Shown here piece by piece: positions 9,416 to 17,776 of a stretch of 64,000 bases of DNA. How positions within the stretch are numbered: the stretch's first letter is position 1; the number at the start of each line of letters is the position of its first letter. The translations under genes and the position numbers were made by a program. Below the pieces are notes generated by a model, which saw nothing but the letters and a program-made list of their open reading frames with translations, searched no databases and was not told the DNA's origin. The stretch is taken from positions 1,736,001 to 1,800,000 of the forward strand of contig NZ_JANADR010000001.1 in the NCBI RefSeq assembly GCF_024199925.1, written 5' to 3'. The DNA comes from Bradyrhizobium sp. CCGUVB1N3. Its GTDB lineage: Bacteria; Pseudomonadota; Alphaproteobacteria; Rhizobiales; Xanthobacteraceae.

Positions 9416-9424
9416 GGGGGGGGG
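9416..9424 (+). repeat. run of nine G residues before the MFS gene
   Basis: Nine consecutive G residues lie six bases before the MFS ATG at 9430 and form its Shine-Dalgarno-like sequence. Homopolymers of this length are rare in high-GC coding DNA and prone to slippage. If translation starts at the upstream ATG 9394, the run would lie inside the coding region. Confidence 0.7.
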
Positions 9425-9429
9425 AAGCG

Positions 9430-10725
9430 ATGGTCGATGTGACGTCAGACGTGCCGACGCAGGCGGCCGCGGCCGCAAAGCCGTCCGCACGGCGCTACTA
9501 CGTGCTCGGGCTGCTCACTATTATCTACGCGCTGAACTTCCTCGATCGCACCATCTTCAACGTCCTGATCGAGCCGATCAAGAAGGAGTTTCAGCTCAGC
9601 GACACCATGATGGGCCTCTTGGCCGGCTTCGGCTTCGCGCTGTTCTATTCGCTGCTCGGCATTCCCATCGCCCGCATGGCCGACCGGCTGAGCCGGCGCA
9701 ACATCGTCGCGCTCGCCTTCGCGTTCTGGAGCGCGATGACGGCGCTGTGCGGCATGGCCACGAGCGTGACCTCGCTGGCGCTTGCCAGAATTGGGGTCGG
9801 CATCGGCGAATCCGCGGGCTCGCCGGCCTCGCAATCGATCGTCGCCGATCTCTTTGCCAAGAACGAGCGGCCGCGCGCGCTCGGCATCTACGCCATCGGC
9901 ACCTATCTCGGCGTGTTCCTCGGATATTTCGTCGGTGGCTATGTCAACCAGCACTATGGCTGGCGGATGGCCTTCTACGTCGCGGGCCTGCCCGGCATCC
10001 TGCTCGCCGCCGTGCTGTGGCTGACGATCTCCGAGCCGAAGCGCGGCGCCATGCAGGAGACGTTCTCGCCCGAGCCGCTCGGGCCGACGCTGCGCTTCCT
10101 CGCCTCCCAGCAGAGCTTCATCATCGTGCTGATCGGCTTCTGCCTCACCACCTATACGAACTACGCGACCGCGGCGTGGATCCCGCCCTTCCTGGCGCGC
10201 GTGCACCATCTGTCGAGCGCGGAGATCGGAACCTATGCAGGGACCTTCAAGGGGCTCGCCGGGATGGCGGGCACCCTGCTCGGCGGCTTCGTGGTGGCGC
10301 AGGTGAGCCGCCGCGACGACCGCTGGAAGCTGTGGCCGCCCGCGATCACCTCGTGCCTCGCCGGCCCCGTGTTCGCGCTGTGCATGCTGACGCAGGATTT
10401 CGCGACCATGGTGGCGATGCTGGCGCTGACCTCGTTCCTGGTCGGCTTCCATCTTGGACCGATCTTTGCGATCGCGCAGACGGTGGCAAAGCCCAGCATG
10501 CGCGCGCTCGCCTCCGCCCTCATCGCGCTGACCGCGACCTGCTTCGGCCAGGGGCTCGGCCCGCTCATCGTCGGCATGATCAACGACGCGCTGAAGGGCG
10601 GCTTCGGCGCGGACGCCGTCCGGTACTCCCTGCTGTCTGCAGCGGTCACGACCACCGTGGGCGCCCTGCTCTTCGTCTGGGCTGCCCGCACGATCCGGAC
10701 CGATATCGCCCGGGCGGCGGCCTGA
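9430..10725 (+). CDS. MFS transporter, spinster-like / aromatic acid type
   Basis: This is a 431-residue permease with 12 predicted helices. After MVDVTSDVPTQ it shows helix 1 with ALNFLDRTIFNVLIEPIK, the loop 2-3 motif ARMADRLSRRNIVA and helix 4 with ARIGVGIGESAGSPASQS, matching the spinster-like MFS subfamily. It lies 49 bp after the Rieske stop, so it probably imports the oxygenase substrate or exports a product. The ATG at 9430 fits the family start; an in-frame ATG at 9394 is an alternative. In this sequence it is also in frame with the upstream Rieske gene because of the frameshift. Confidence 0.9.
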   Translation: MVDVTSDVPTQAAAAAKPSARRYYVLGLLTIIYALNFLDRTIFNVLIEPIKKEFQLSDTMMGLLAGFGFALFYSLLGIPIARMADRLSRRNIVALAFAFWSAMTALCGMATSVTSLALARIGVGIGESAGSPASQSIVADLFAKNERPRALGIYAIGTYLGVFLGYFVGGYVNQHYGWRMAFYVAGLPGILLAAVLWLTISEPKRGAMQETFSPEPLGPTLRFLASQQSFIIVLIGFCLTTYTNYATAAWIPPFLARVHHLSSAEIGTYAGTFKGLAGMAGTLLGGFVVAQVSRRDDRWKLWPPAITSCLAGPVFALCMLTQDFATMVAMLALTSFLVGFHLGPIFAIAQTVAKPSMRALASALIALTATCFGQGLGPLIVGMINDALKGGFGADAVRYSLLSAAVTTTVGALLFVWAARTIRTDIARAAA

Positions 10726-10870
10726 AATGGCCCTCCGGGCGAGTTGTCGGGCGAAACCAAGCCGCCCGCTAGATGAAACCATTTTGCGCAAGGCGCGAAA
10801 CCATCCGGAAACAGATCGTCCCTAGAAGAAGGGCCAACAGACGGGCGGCAAAGCCGGTCGGGAGGCCTAG

Positions 10871-11074
10871 ATGAACCACTCCATTCACTCTGCTGATCGT
10901 GCGACGCACCTGAAGATCGTGGTGGTGGCGCTGGTGGCCGGCATCGCAGTGGCTGCCTTCGGGATCGCGGCACGCACCGGTGTCGACCTCAGCCAGACCG
11001 CTCAGACCAACCATGTCATGAAGGCCGGCAAGCCGGTGGTCGTGACCAGCTCGGGCACGTCGGAAATCCGCTAA
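10871..11074 (+). CDS. small single-helix membrane protein of unknown function
   Basis: This 67-residue protein has one hydrophobic segment (IVVVALVAGIAVAAFGIAA, about residues 16-34) and a short polar C-terminal domain. A strong ribosome site (GGGAGG) precedes the ATG and a clear terminator follows the stop, so it is probably a genuine monocistronic gene. No known domain was recognised. Confidence 0.8.
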   Translation: MNHSIHSADRATHLKIVVVALVAGIAVAAFGIAARTGVDLSQTAQTNHVMKAGKPVVVTSSGTSEIR

Positions 11075-11105
11075 GGCCGAAACGGACCATTTCGGACAGA
11101 CCAAG

Positions 11106-11126
11106 GCCGCCTCCGGGCGGCTTTTC
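11106..11126 (+). terminator. rho-independent terminator after the 67-aa gene
   Basis: A perfect stem, GCCGCC (11106-11111) and GGCGGC (11116-11121), has a TCCG loop and is followed by TTTT and a further T-rich stretch. Confidence 0.85.
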
Positions 11127-11171
11127 GTTTGCGGCGATCTGCGAGAATTCCAGGCTAAGCCATTGATTCAA

Positions 11172-11220
11172 TGGCGCGAGAGACGGGGCTCGAACCCGCG
11201 ACCTCCGGCGTGACAGGCCG
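11172..11220 (-). repeat. duplicated 3' end of tRNA-Asp (att-like repeat, left)
   Basis: These 49 bp are identical to 14773-14821, the 3' part of the intact tRNA-Asp gene from the anticodon stem to the encoded CCA, in the same orientation. No tRNA 5' half follows. This is the pattern left when an element integrates into a tRNA 3' end. Confidence 0.9.
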
Positions 11221-11587
11221 TTGGAAAATCCAGCCAAATCAACGCGCGTTCCAACTTTGTCAGGGGCAAAGACCCTCTCCAAGAGCGAAAAGTTGGAACG
11301 CGTGCGCCGGGCCCTTCGGCATCGGCGAGGCGCCTAGATCCAGTCCCAGAACTTGGAGCACGGGACGGCTTCTGCACTCCGGTGTTTCAGAACGTCACCG
11401 CAGATCGCGCGTCTGCGTCGTAGCAATTCTGCAACAGCGGCGGACTGATACGGGGGCGATCGTTTCGAAACGTTGCTGGCGGGCTGGGTTCCCGAGTAGG
11501 TTCCCACCAGCGACTCCGCGGTTGCCGGCGTTGCGGATGGATATTTTTTTGATTTTTGCAGGGGCTGCGGCGCAGAGCCGCCGGGGG
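11221..11587. other. non-coding left part of the tRNA-Asp element with a 14-bp inverted repeat
   Basis: No gene was recognised in these 367 bases. They hold a perfect inverted repeat, CGCGTTCCAACTTT (11245-11258) and AAAGTTGGAACGCG (11289-11302), with a 30-nt loop. A variant of the right arm (AAAGTTGGAATGCG) recurs near 14702 at the other end of the element. A 12-bp palindrome, CGTTTCGAAACG, lies at 11461-11472. The region presumably also holds the autotransporter promoter. Confidence 0.6.
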
Positions 11588-14323
11588 ATGGCGAGTTTGA
11601 TCGGGTTTCATAACGCACGTCGCAGGCGGGCCTTCCTTCTCGCGACCGTATCTTTGATCGCTATGGGCGCGCTCGCCATGCCCGCGCTGGCGGATGGCGG
11701 CTCCGGTGGCATCGGCGTCGGCTATCCGGGCGGAACGGGCGGCACCGATTCTGCAACTGGTCTCGGCGGGACGGGCGGTGACGGGACGTTCGGCTTTGCC
11801 GGCGGCGGCGGCGGCGGTGGCGCCGGCGTGGCAGGCGGCGGCGGCGGCACAGGAGAGGGGCAAGGCGGCTTCACGGCGAGCGGTGGTGCGGGCGGCGCGA
11901 GCGCTGGCGCCAACGGCGCCGACGGGAGCACTAGCGTCGTCTTCAATGTCGGCGGCGGCGGAGGCGGCGGCGGTGCCCATGGCGCGGTCGTCACCACAAC
12001 GACAACCAATTCGGCCACGGTGACCGGCGGCAATGGTGGCAATGGCGGTAACGATACCGGCAGCGCCGGCGGCGGCGGCGGCGGCGCCGGCGGCTATGGG
12101 GTCGTGGTCAATGGCAGCGGCCTTGCCTATTCCAACAGCGGCACCGTCGCCGGAGGCCGCGGTGGCGCCGGCGGCGTCGGGTTCGGCAGCGGCGGCGTCA
12201 GCGGCAATGGCGGCAGCGGCGGCATCGGCGTCGATTTCACCGGCAGCGCCAGCCTGGTTAATTTCGGCACCATCAGTGGCGGCAATGGCGGTGCCGCGGG
12301 CGCGGGAACAGCCGGCGCCACAAACGGAACGGCTGGTGCGGGCGGCGCCGGCATCGTGGGGGCTGGCCTCACCATCATCAACAGCGGCAACATCATCGGC
12401 GGGCTCGCGGGCGACGGAGTGACCCGTGCCAACGCCATCACCTTCACCGGCGGTACCAACGTGCTGGAATTGTGGGCCGGTTCAGCCATCACCGGCAACG
12501 TCGTCGCCTCCAGCGCCGCCGACACGCTGCGGCTCGGCGGCACGACGAATGCGAGCTTCGACGTCTCGCAGATCGGCGCGACCGCGCAGTACCAGGGCTT
12601 CGGCGTGTTCGAGAAGAGCGGCAGCAGCACCTGGACACTGACCGGCACCAATGCCGCGGCGCAGCCCTGGGCGATCGACGCCGGCACGCTGCTGGTCAAC
12701 GGCACCATGAGCAGCGCGAGCATGACGGTGAACACCGGCGGCACGCTCGGCGGCACCGGCACAGTGGGCAGCGTCACGGTGGCGAGCGGCGGCACGTTTG
12801 CCCCCGGCACGCCAGGCAGCACCATGACGATATCCGGCAATCTCGCCTTCCAGTCCGGCGCGCTCTACCTGGTGCAGGTCAATCCAACGACCGCATCGAG
12901 CGCCGTCACCGGCACCGCAAATCTCACCGGCGGCAGTGTGCAGACGGTGTTCGCCGCCGGCAGCTATGTGGGCAAGAGCTACGACATCCTGCACGCGAGC
13001 GGCGGCATCACCGGCAGCTTCACCGGCGTCAGCGGCAACGTGCCCGCCGGCTTCAGCGAAAGCCTGAGCACCACCACGACCGATGTGTTCCTGAACCTGA
13101 CCGCCACGCTCGGCCAGGGTGCAGGCCTGAACGGCAACCAGCAGAACGTCGCCGGCGCGATCAACACCTTCTTCAACAATGGCGGCGCGCTGCCGCCGAA
13201 TTTTGTCGGCGTGTTCGGTCTCACCGGCGGCAACCTCTCCAACGCGCTGACGCAGCTCTCGGGTGAAGCGGGCACCGGCGCGCAGCAGGGCGCGTTCCAG
13301 TTCATGGGCCAGTTCCTGGGGCTGATGATTGATCCCTTCGCCGATGGGCGCGGCGGGGCGCCCGGTGCGGGCGGCGCACTCGGCTTTGCGCCGGAGCGCG
13401 CGGCGTTGCCGGAGGACATCGGGCTTGCCTACGCGCGCGTGATGAAGGCGCCGGTCGCCAAGGCCCCTCCCCCTGTCGCGTTCGAGCAGCGCTGGACCGC
13501 ATGGGCGAGCGGGTTCGGCGGCTATAACAGCACCAAGGGCGATGCCACCGTCGGCAGCCACGACCTCACCGCCCGCGCCGGCGGCGTCGCGGCCGGGCTC
13601 GACTACCGCGTCAGCCGCGATGCCGTGGTCGGCTTTTCGCTCGCCGGCGGCGGCACCAAGTGGGATCTGGCGCAAGGCTTCGGCAGCGGCAAGAGCGACA
13701 CCTTCGCCGGCGGCGTCTACGGCGCCATCCGGTCCGGTGCCGCCTATGTCGCGGCCTCGTTCGGCGGCGGCAATCACTGGATGTCCACCGACCGCTTTGC
13801 CGCGTTCGGCGACCATCTCACCGCCAGCTTCAACGGCGAGAGCTTTGGCGGCCGCATCGAGGGCGGCTATCGCTATGGCGTTGGCAGCTTTGGCGTCACG
13901 CCCTACGCCGCGCTGCAGGCGCAGAGCTTCCGCACGCCGACCTACAGTGAAACCGATCTCACCGGCGGCGGCTTTGGCCTGACCTACAATGGACGGACCG
14001 CCAGCGACACCCGCAGTGAGCTCGGCGCGCGCTTCGATCACGTGGCCCTGGTTGCGTCGGATGCGGTGCTGACCTTCCGCGGCCGCCTCGCCTGGGCCCA
14101 TGACTGGATCAGCAATCCGACGCTCGCCGCCGCCTTCCAGGCGCTGCCCGCTACCGGCTTCCTCGTCAACGGCGCAACGCCGGCCAAGGATGTGGCGCTG
14201 GTCTCCGCCGGCGCCGAGCTCAGGCTCGCGAAGGGGATCAGCCTGCTCGGCAAGTTCGACGGCGAATTCGCCGGCAAGGCGCAGACCTATGCCGGGACAG
14301 GGACCGTGCGGGTGAACTGGTAG
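11588..14323 (+). CDS. glycine-rich autotransporter (type V secretion) protein
   Basis: The ATG at 11588 gives 911 residues, with a twin-basic signal peptide ending near PALADGG (about residue 35). Residues from about 36 to 280 are extremely glycine-rich (GGGGGGAG-like and GGNGGNGG-like tracts). A beta-helix passenger with an autotransporter-associated repeat follows (GTLLVNG, GGTLGGTGTV, GGTFAPGTPG). Residues from about 637 to the end form an autotransporter beta-barrel (start WASGFGGYNS) closing in GTVRVNW. It should export its own passenger to the cell surface. Upstream in-frame codons lie in the tRNA fragment and are not part of the gene. Confidence 0.88.
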   Translation: MASLIGFHNARRRRAFLLATVSLIAMGALAMPALADGGSGGIGVGYPGGTGGTDSATGLGGTGGDGTFGFAGGGGGGGAGVAGGGGGTGEGQGGFTASGGAGGASAGANGADGSTSVVFNVGGGGGGGGAHGAVVTTTTTNSATVTGGNGGNGGNDTGSAGGGGGGAGGYGVVVNGSGLAYSNSGTVAGGRGGAGGVGFGSGGVSGNGGSGGIGVDFTGSASLVNFGTISGGNGGAAGAGTAGATNGTAGAGGAGIVGAGLTIINSGNIIGGLAGDGVTRANAITFTGGTNVLELWAGSAITGNVVASSAADTLRLGGTTNASFDVSQIGATAQYQGFGVFEKSGSSTWTLTGTNAAAQPWAIDAGTLLVNGTMSSASMTVNTGGTLGGTGTVGSVTVASGGTFAPGTPGSTMTISGNLAFQSGALYLVQVNPTTASSAVTGTANLTGGSVQTVFAAGSYVGKSYDILHASGGITGSFTGVSGNVPAGFSESLSTTTTDVFLNLTATLGQGAGLNGNQQNVAGAINTFFNNGGALPPNFVGVFGLTGGNLSNALTQLSGEAGTGAQQGAFQFMGQFLGLMIDPFADGRGGAPGAGGALGFAPERAALPEDIGLAYARVMKAPVAKAPPPVAFEQRWTAWASGFGGYNSTKGDATVGSHDLTARAGGVAAGLDYRVSRDAVVGFSLAGGGTKWDLAQGFGSGKSDTFAGGVYGAIRSGAAYVAASFGGGNHWMSTDRFAAFGDHLTASFNGESFGGRIEGGYRYGVGSFGVTPYAALQAQSFRTPTYSETDLTGGGFGLTYNGRTASDTRSELGARFDHVALVASDAVLTFRGRLAWAHDWISNPTLAAAFQALPATGFLVNGATPAKDVALVSAGAELRLAKGISLLGKFDGEFAGKAQTYAGTGTVRVNW

Positions 14324-14401
14324 AAGGTTCAGCAGAGTTCCCCGAGCGATCGCGCCACTACGTGGTGAAGCGCAAACGAGCCTTCTGGCAGCCGACGAAG
14401 A

Positions 14402-14772
14402 AAATGCGCAGCTTGGCCTTACCGCAAGGACATTCTGAGCAAAGATTTTCGGGTCATCCGGGCGGAGGCCTTTCCCGACGATGAGCGCACCATCGCCGAT
14501 CTCCGCCGCTCCGGTGCCGTCGAAGCGGTTGTCGGCGGCGTCAACCCAGCCCACCTATCGGCCAAGATGGCCAACTCCATCGCCTCCGCCAAGCATCTCG
14601 AAGCGACCTATGTGCCTGTCGTCCAGGAAATGGTCCGGGGCGCAGACGATGCGCGTCTCAAGGGGCGCAAAACGCTCAACAAACGACAATCCGACGGGCA
14701 AAAAGTTGGAATGCGCGGGGTTGCCGACTTGGAACAGGGGATGGAGTTCTTGAGCCAAGTCATTGAAAAGAC
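14402..14772 (+). pseudogene. truncated tyrosine-recombinase-like remnant next to tRNA-Asp
   Basis: The frame reads KDILSKDFRVIRAEAFPDDE, then TIADLRRSGAVEAVVGG and AKMANSIASAKHLEATYVPV. The ADLRRSG block followed about 30 residues later by a TY-P motif resembles the box II arginine and catalytic tyrosine region of tyrosine integrases. A stop codon at about 14366 cuts it off upstream, so the N-terminal and much of the catalytic domain are absent. The frame runs on into the tRNA gene without its own stop. The assignment comes from motif likeness only. Confidence 0.45.
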
Positions 14773-14849
<77 letters not shown>

Positions 14850-15188
14850 GTGCTGGGCAAAGCCATGCGGAACGAGGGGGGACTTAAAGGTGCGGTCTGG
14901 TGAAGTCAAGGACGTTGCGCCTCTCCCGTAAACATCGGGCGTTTCAGCCAGACTTCGCCGAAATCCAGCCCCGGATGGCTGGCCCGTCAGGTCCCGAATC
15001 GTCTGCTGCCCGGAGGCCCCGGCGCCGGAAGCCGCCGCCCGCCCTTTCAGGGAACTGGCCGACGCTTATTCAGGCTTACGCTTCGTTAAGCCTGATCACG
15101 CCTCGTTGCGCGGCAACATGCGGCCCCCCGGAATGACGCTTTTCTGGTATACCGCCCGCTCACCCGACCTTGGCGGTTACGAGAAGAA
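14850..15188. other. intergenic region upstream of pepT
   Basis: No gene, RNA or convincing terminator was recognised in these 339 bases. They should hold the tRNA-Asp promoter (leftward) and the pepT promoter (rightward). GAGAAGAA just before the pepT ATG can serve as its ribosome site. Confidence 0.5.
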
Positions 15189-16436
15189 ATGTCCCTCACC
15201 TTCACCCACACCGTGACCGAGCGCTTCCTGCGCTACGTCACCATCGACACCCAGTCCGATCCCGAATCCCCCACATCACCCTCGACCGAGAAGCAGAAGG
15301 ATCTCGGCCGCGTGCTCGTCACCGAGCTCAGGGACATGGGCGTGGAAGATGCCCATCTCGACGACTACGGCTATGTCTACGCGACGATCCCGTCCAACAC
15401 CGACAAGAAAGTGCCGGTGATCTGCTTCTGCTCGCACATGGACACCTCACCCGACTGCTCGGGCAAGGACGTCAAGCCGCAGATCGTGAAGAATTATCGC
15501 GGCGGCGACATTACGCTGTCAGCCGACCCCACCCAGGTGATCCGCTTCGCCGAGCATCCCGCGCTCAAGAACCAGATCGGCAACGACATCGTCACGACCG
15601 ACGGCACGACTCTGCTGGGCGCCGACAACAAGGCCGGCGTCGCCGAGATCATGGACGCCGCGCATTTCTTCATCAACAACCCGGACGTGAAGCACGGCAC
15701 CATCAAGATCCTGTTCACGCCCGATGAAGAGATCGGCCGCGGTGTCGACAATGTCGACATCAAGAAGCTCGGCGCCGATTTCGGCTACACCATGGACGGC
15801 GAGAGCGCCGGCAGCGTCGAGGACGAGACCTTCTCGGCCGACGGGGCCACCATCATCATCCAGGGCGTCAGCGCCCATCCCGGCTATGCCAAGGGCAAGA
15901 TGGAGCACGCGATCAAGATCGCAGCCGCCATCGTCGAGCGCCTGCCGAAGGAAGGCTGCTCGCCGGAGACCACCTCGGGCAAGCAGGGCTTTCTGCATCC
16001 GATCGGCATCTCCGGCGCGCTGGAGCAGGCGACGCTGTCCTTCATCGTGCGCGACTTCACCGAGGAAGGCCTGAAGGAGAAGGAGGCGCTGCTCGAGGGC
16101 ATCGTCAAGGACGTGATGAAGGACTATCCGCGCTCGACCTACAAGTTCGAGGTGCGCGAGCAGTACCGCAACATGAAGCAGGTGATCGACCGTCACCCGC
16201 ACATCCTCGAATACGCCATCGAAGCGATCCGCCGCGCTGGGCTGCGCCCGATGCGCACCGCGATCCGCGGCGGCACCGACGGCTCACGCCTCTCCTTCAT
16301 GGGCCTGCCCTGCCCCAACATCTTTGCCGGCGAGCACGCGTTTCACTCGCGGTTGGAATGGGTCAGCCGGCAGGACATGGAAAAGGCGGTGCAGACCATC
16401 GTGCATCTCGCGATGATCTGGGAAGAGCGGGCGTAG
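15189..16436 (+). CDS. pepT: peptidase T (tripeptide aminopeptidase)
   Basis: This 415-residue zinc aminopeptidase of family M20B releases the N-terminal residue of tripeptides. Metal and catalytic motifs are visible: CSHMDTSPDCSG (His and Asp), LLGADNKAGVAEIM (bridging Asp), TPDEEIGRG (catalytic Glu pair), and FAGEHAFHSRLEWVS near the end (final metal His). The length agrees with the family's usual 405-415 residues. It appears to be a single cytoplasmic gene with its own promoter. Confidence 0.96.
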   Translation: MSLTFTHTVTERFLRYVTIDTQSDPESPTSPSTEKQKDLGRVLVTELRDMGVEDAHLDDYGYVYATIPSNTDKKVPVICFCSHMDTSPDCSGKDVKPQIVKNYRGGDITLSADPTQVIRFAEHPALKNQIGNDIVTTDGTTLLGADNKAGVAEIMDAAHFFINNPDVKHGTIKILFTPDEEIGRGVDNVDIKKLGADFGYTMDGESAGSVEDETFSADGATIIIQGVSAHPGYAKGKMEHAIKIAAAIVERLPKEGCSPETTSGKQGFLHPIGISGALEQATLSFIVRDFTEEGLKEKEALLEGIVKDVMKDYPRSTYKFEVREQYRNMKQVIDRHPHILEYAIEAIRRAGLRPMRTAIRGGTDGSRLSFMGLPCPNIFAGEHAFHSRLEWVSRQDMEKAVQTIVHLAMIWEERA

Positions 16437-16590
16437 GATTTCCCAAAGGCCAACGTCGTGGCTGGGCTCGTCCCGGCGATGCCCTCGACCCTCCGTTTTT
16501 GCGCCGCATCGCCTGTCCTATGTTAACGACGCCAATCTCGAGATCATCAAAGATGCGACCGGGGCGGAGCCTCCGAATCGGGAGAGCCGC

Positions 16591-16827
16591 GTGGATCACA
16601 GAACGGCCTGCCTGAACCAGGCGAACGCTTTCCGGGAAAAGGCGCTCGCCGATCCCGAGCGCCACGACCAATGGATCGACGAAGCCATCAAATGGCTGGA
16701 ACGGGCGATGGAAGCGAGCCGTCGCGTCTCGGTGACGGTTGAAGCGGGTGATGGCCATTCTATCCCGCACGATGCCCGGGCTGCGCAACACGTGGCCGGC
16801 CCGCCTGAACGTCTGGCAAAATCGTGA
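16591..16827 (+). CDS. small conserved hypothetical protein (78 aa)
   Basis: A GTG start gives MDHRTACLNQANAFREKALA and then ERHDQWIDEAIKWLERAMEA, a predicted helical hairpin with TPR-like character. GGGAGAGCC lies just upstream as a ribosome site. It resembles small soluble proteins of unknown function common in Bradyrhizobium. The C-terminal third looks less conserved in character. Confidence 0.65.
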   Translation: MDHRTACLNQANAFREKALADPERHDQWIDEAIKWLERAMEASRRVSVTVEAGDGHSIPHDARAAQHVAGPPERLAKS

Positions 16828-16858
16828 TGTCGGGCCCGTTTGCGGGTTCCGTGACGGC

Positions 16859-17248
16859 ATGCGACAATTGGATATGCACCTGAAACGGCTTGCCCACGCT
16901 CTGGTCATGCTGCTGGTCGCGGTCGGGCTCCTGCTCGCACCGCTGGCTGCGCCTGTTTCTGCGATGCCGATCTCCGGCGACGCCGGCAAGATATTGCAGG
17001 TGGCGCCGGATGATGTGCAGGCCGTGTCCGATGACATGCCCTGCTGTCCGGACGAGACCAAGAGCAAGACCTGCGACGGCTGTCCGTTCGTGGCGCTGTG
17101 CATGCTGAACCTCTCGCTCCCCGCGCCTTCCGGAGCGGGTTCGCTGATCGAGCGCAATCCGCGGCGGAGCGCGCTTGCGCCGCACGATGATCTCCTGCGC
17201 GACGGGCTGGCCGCGAAGCCACCTGACCACCCCCCTCGACTCGTCTGA
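16859..17248 (+). CDS. Cys-rich small exported protein at the head of the metal-efflux operon
   Basis: About 129 residues begin MRQLDMHLKRLAHALV, with a hydrophobic signal (LVMLLVAVGLLLAPLAAPVSA). The mature part holds a cysteine cluster (MPCCPDETKSKTCDGCPFVA, then LCML), six cysteines within about 25 residues. That cluster and the position ahead of the Cus-like genes suggest a periplasmic metal-binding accessory protein, but no named family was recognised. An in-frame ATG at 16874 is an alternative start. It lies 120 bp before the next gene. Confidence 0.7.
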   Translation: MRQLDMHLKRLAHALVMLLVAVGLLLAPLAAPVSAMPISGDAGKILQVAPDDVQAVSDDMPCCPDETKSKTCDGCPFVALCMLNLSLPAPSGAGSLIERNPRRSALAPHDDLLRDGLAAKPPDHPPRLV

Positions 17249-17368
17249 TCGGCGCTTGACGCGCCGGACCGATGACGTGTCGCCGCCCAGCGGCGCGCGC
17301 ATCGTTGCATGCCGCCGTGTTGCATCTTGTGCCGGCGGCTCCATCAGACCTATCGAGGAATTGAAATC

Positions 17369-17776
17369 ATGACGACCTTCAACGTCGCGCGCGCCGCCAT
17401 GGCCGCACTGATCGGTGCTGCCTTCGCAGGGTTGGCCCTGCCGGCTCATGCCGAAATCAAGAACTACGAATTCCAGCTCGTTCAGCCGACCGTCAAGGCC
17501 GGCGCCGATCGCATCGTCACGGTGCGGCTGGTCGACAAGACCACCGGCAAGGCGGTGCCTGACGCGGTGATCTTCGCCAGCCGGCTCGACATGGCCCCGG
17601 ACGGCATGCAGGAGATGGTCACCAAGGTCACGTCGATGCCGGGCACGGAGCCCGGGACCTACCGGTTCAAGGCCAATTTCGGCATGGCCGGGCGCTGGCA
17701 GCTCTCGCTCGGCGCCAAGGTGCAGGGCGAGACCGGCACGGTCGAAAACAAGCTCGTCGTCACGGCCGAGCAATGA
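17369..17776 (+). CDS. YtkA/FixH-like periplasmic protein
   Basis: This 135-residue protein has a signal peptide ending at PAHA (about residue 28) and a single immunoglobulin-like domain (NYEFQLVQPTVKAGADRIVT, VRLVDKTTGKAVPDA, MAPDGMQEM, FGMAGRWQLSL). This pattern matches YtkA/FixH-like domains that often accompany copper efflux systems. Its stop overlaps the adaptor start by 4 bp (ATGA), which ties it into the operon. A role in periplasmic copper handling is inferred from context. Confidence 0.85.
   Translation: MTTFNVARAAMAALIGAAFAGLALPAHAEIKNYEFQLVQPTVKAGADRIVTVRLVDKTTGKAVPDAVIFASRLDMAPDGMQEMVTKVTSMPGTEPGTYRFKANFGMAGRWQLSLGAKVQGETGTVENKLVVTAEQ

Noticed and set aside
8191..10725. A single 844-residue Rieske-MFS protein as a natural fusion
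   Set aside because: The family-typical end of the Rieske protein and its stop appear one frame over, so a one-base loss explains the joint frame better.
11171..11587. N-terminal extension of the autotransporter starting in the tRNA fragment
   Set aside because: The first codons are translated tRNA-Asp sequence and the signal peptide begins at 11588.
11700..12400. Repetitive GGC-rich DNA as a CRISPR or satellite array
   Set aside because: The repeats are in frame, irregular and encode the glycine-rich tract; there are no spacers.
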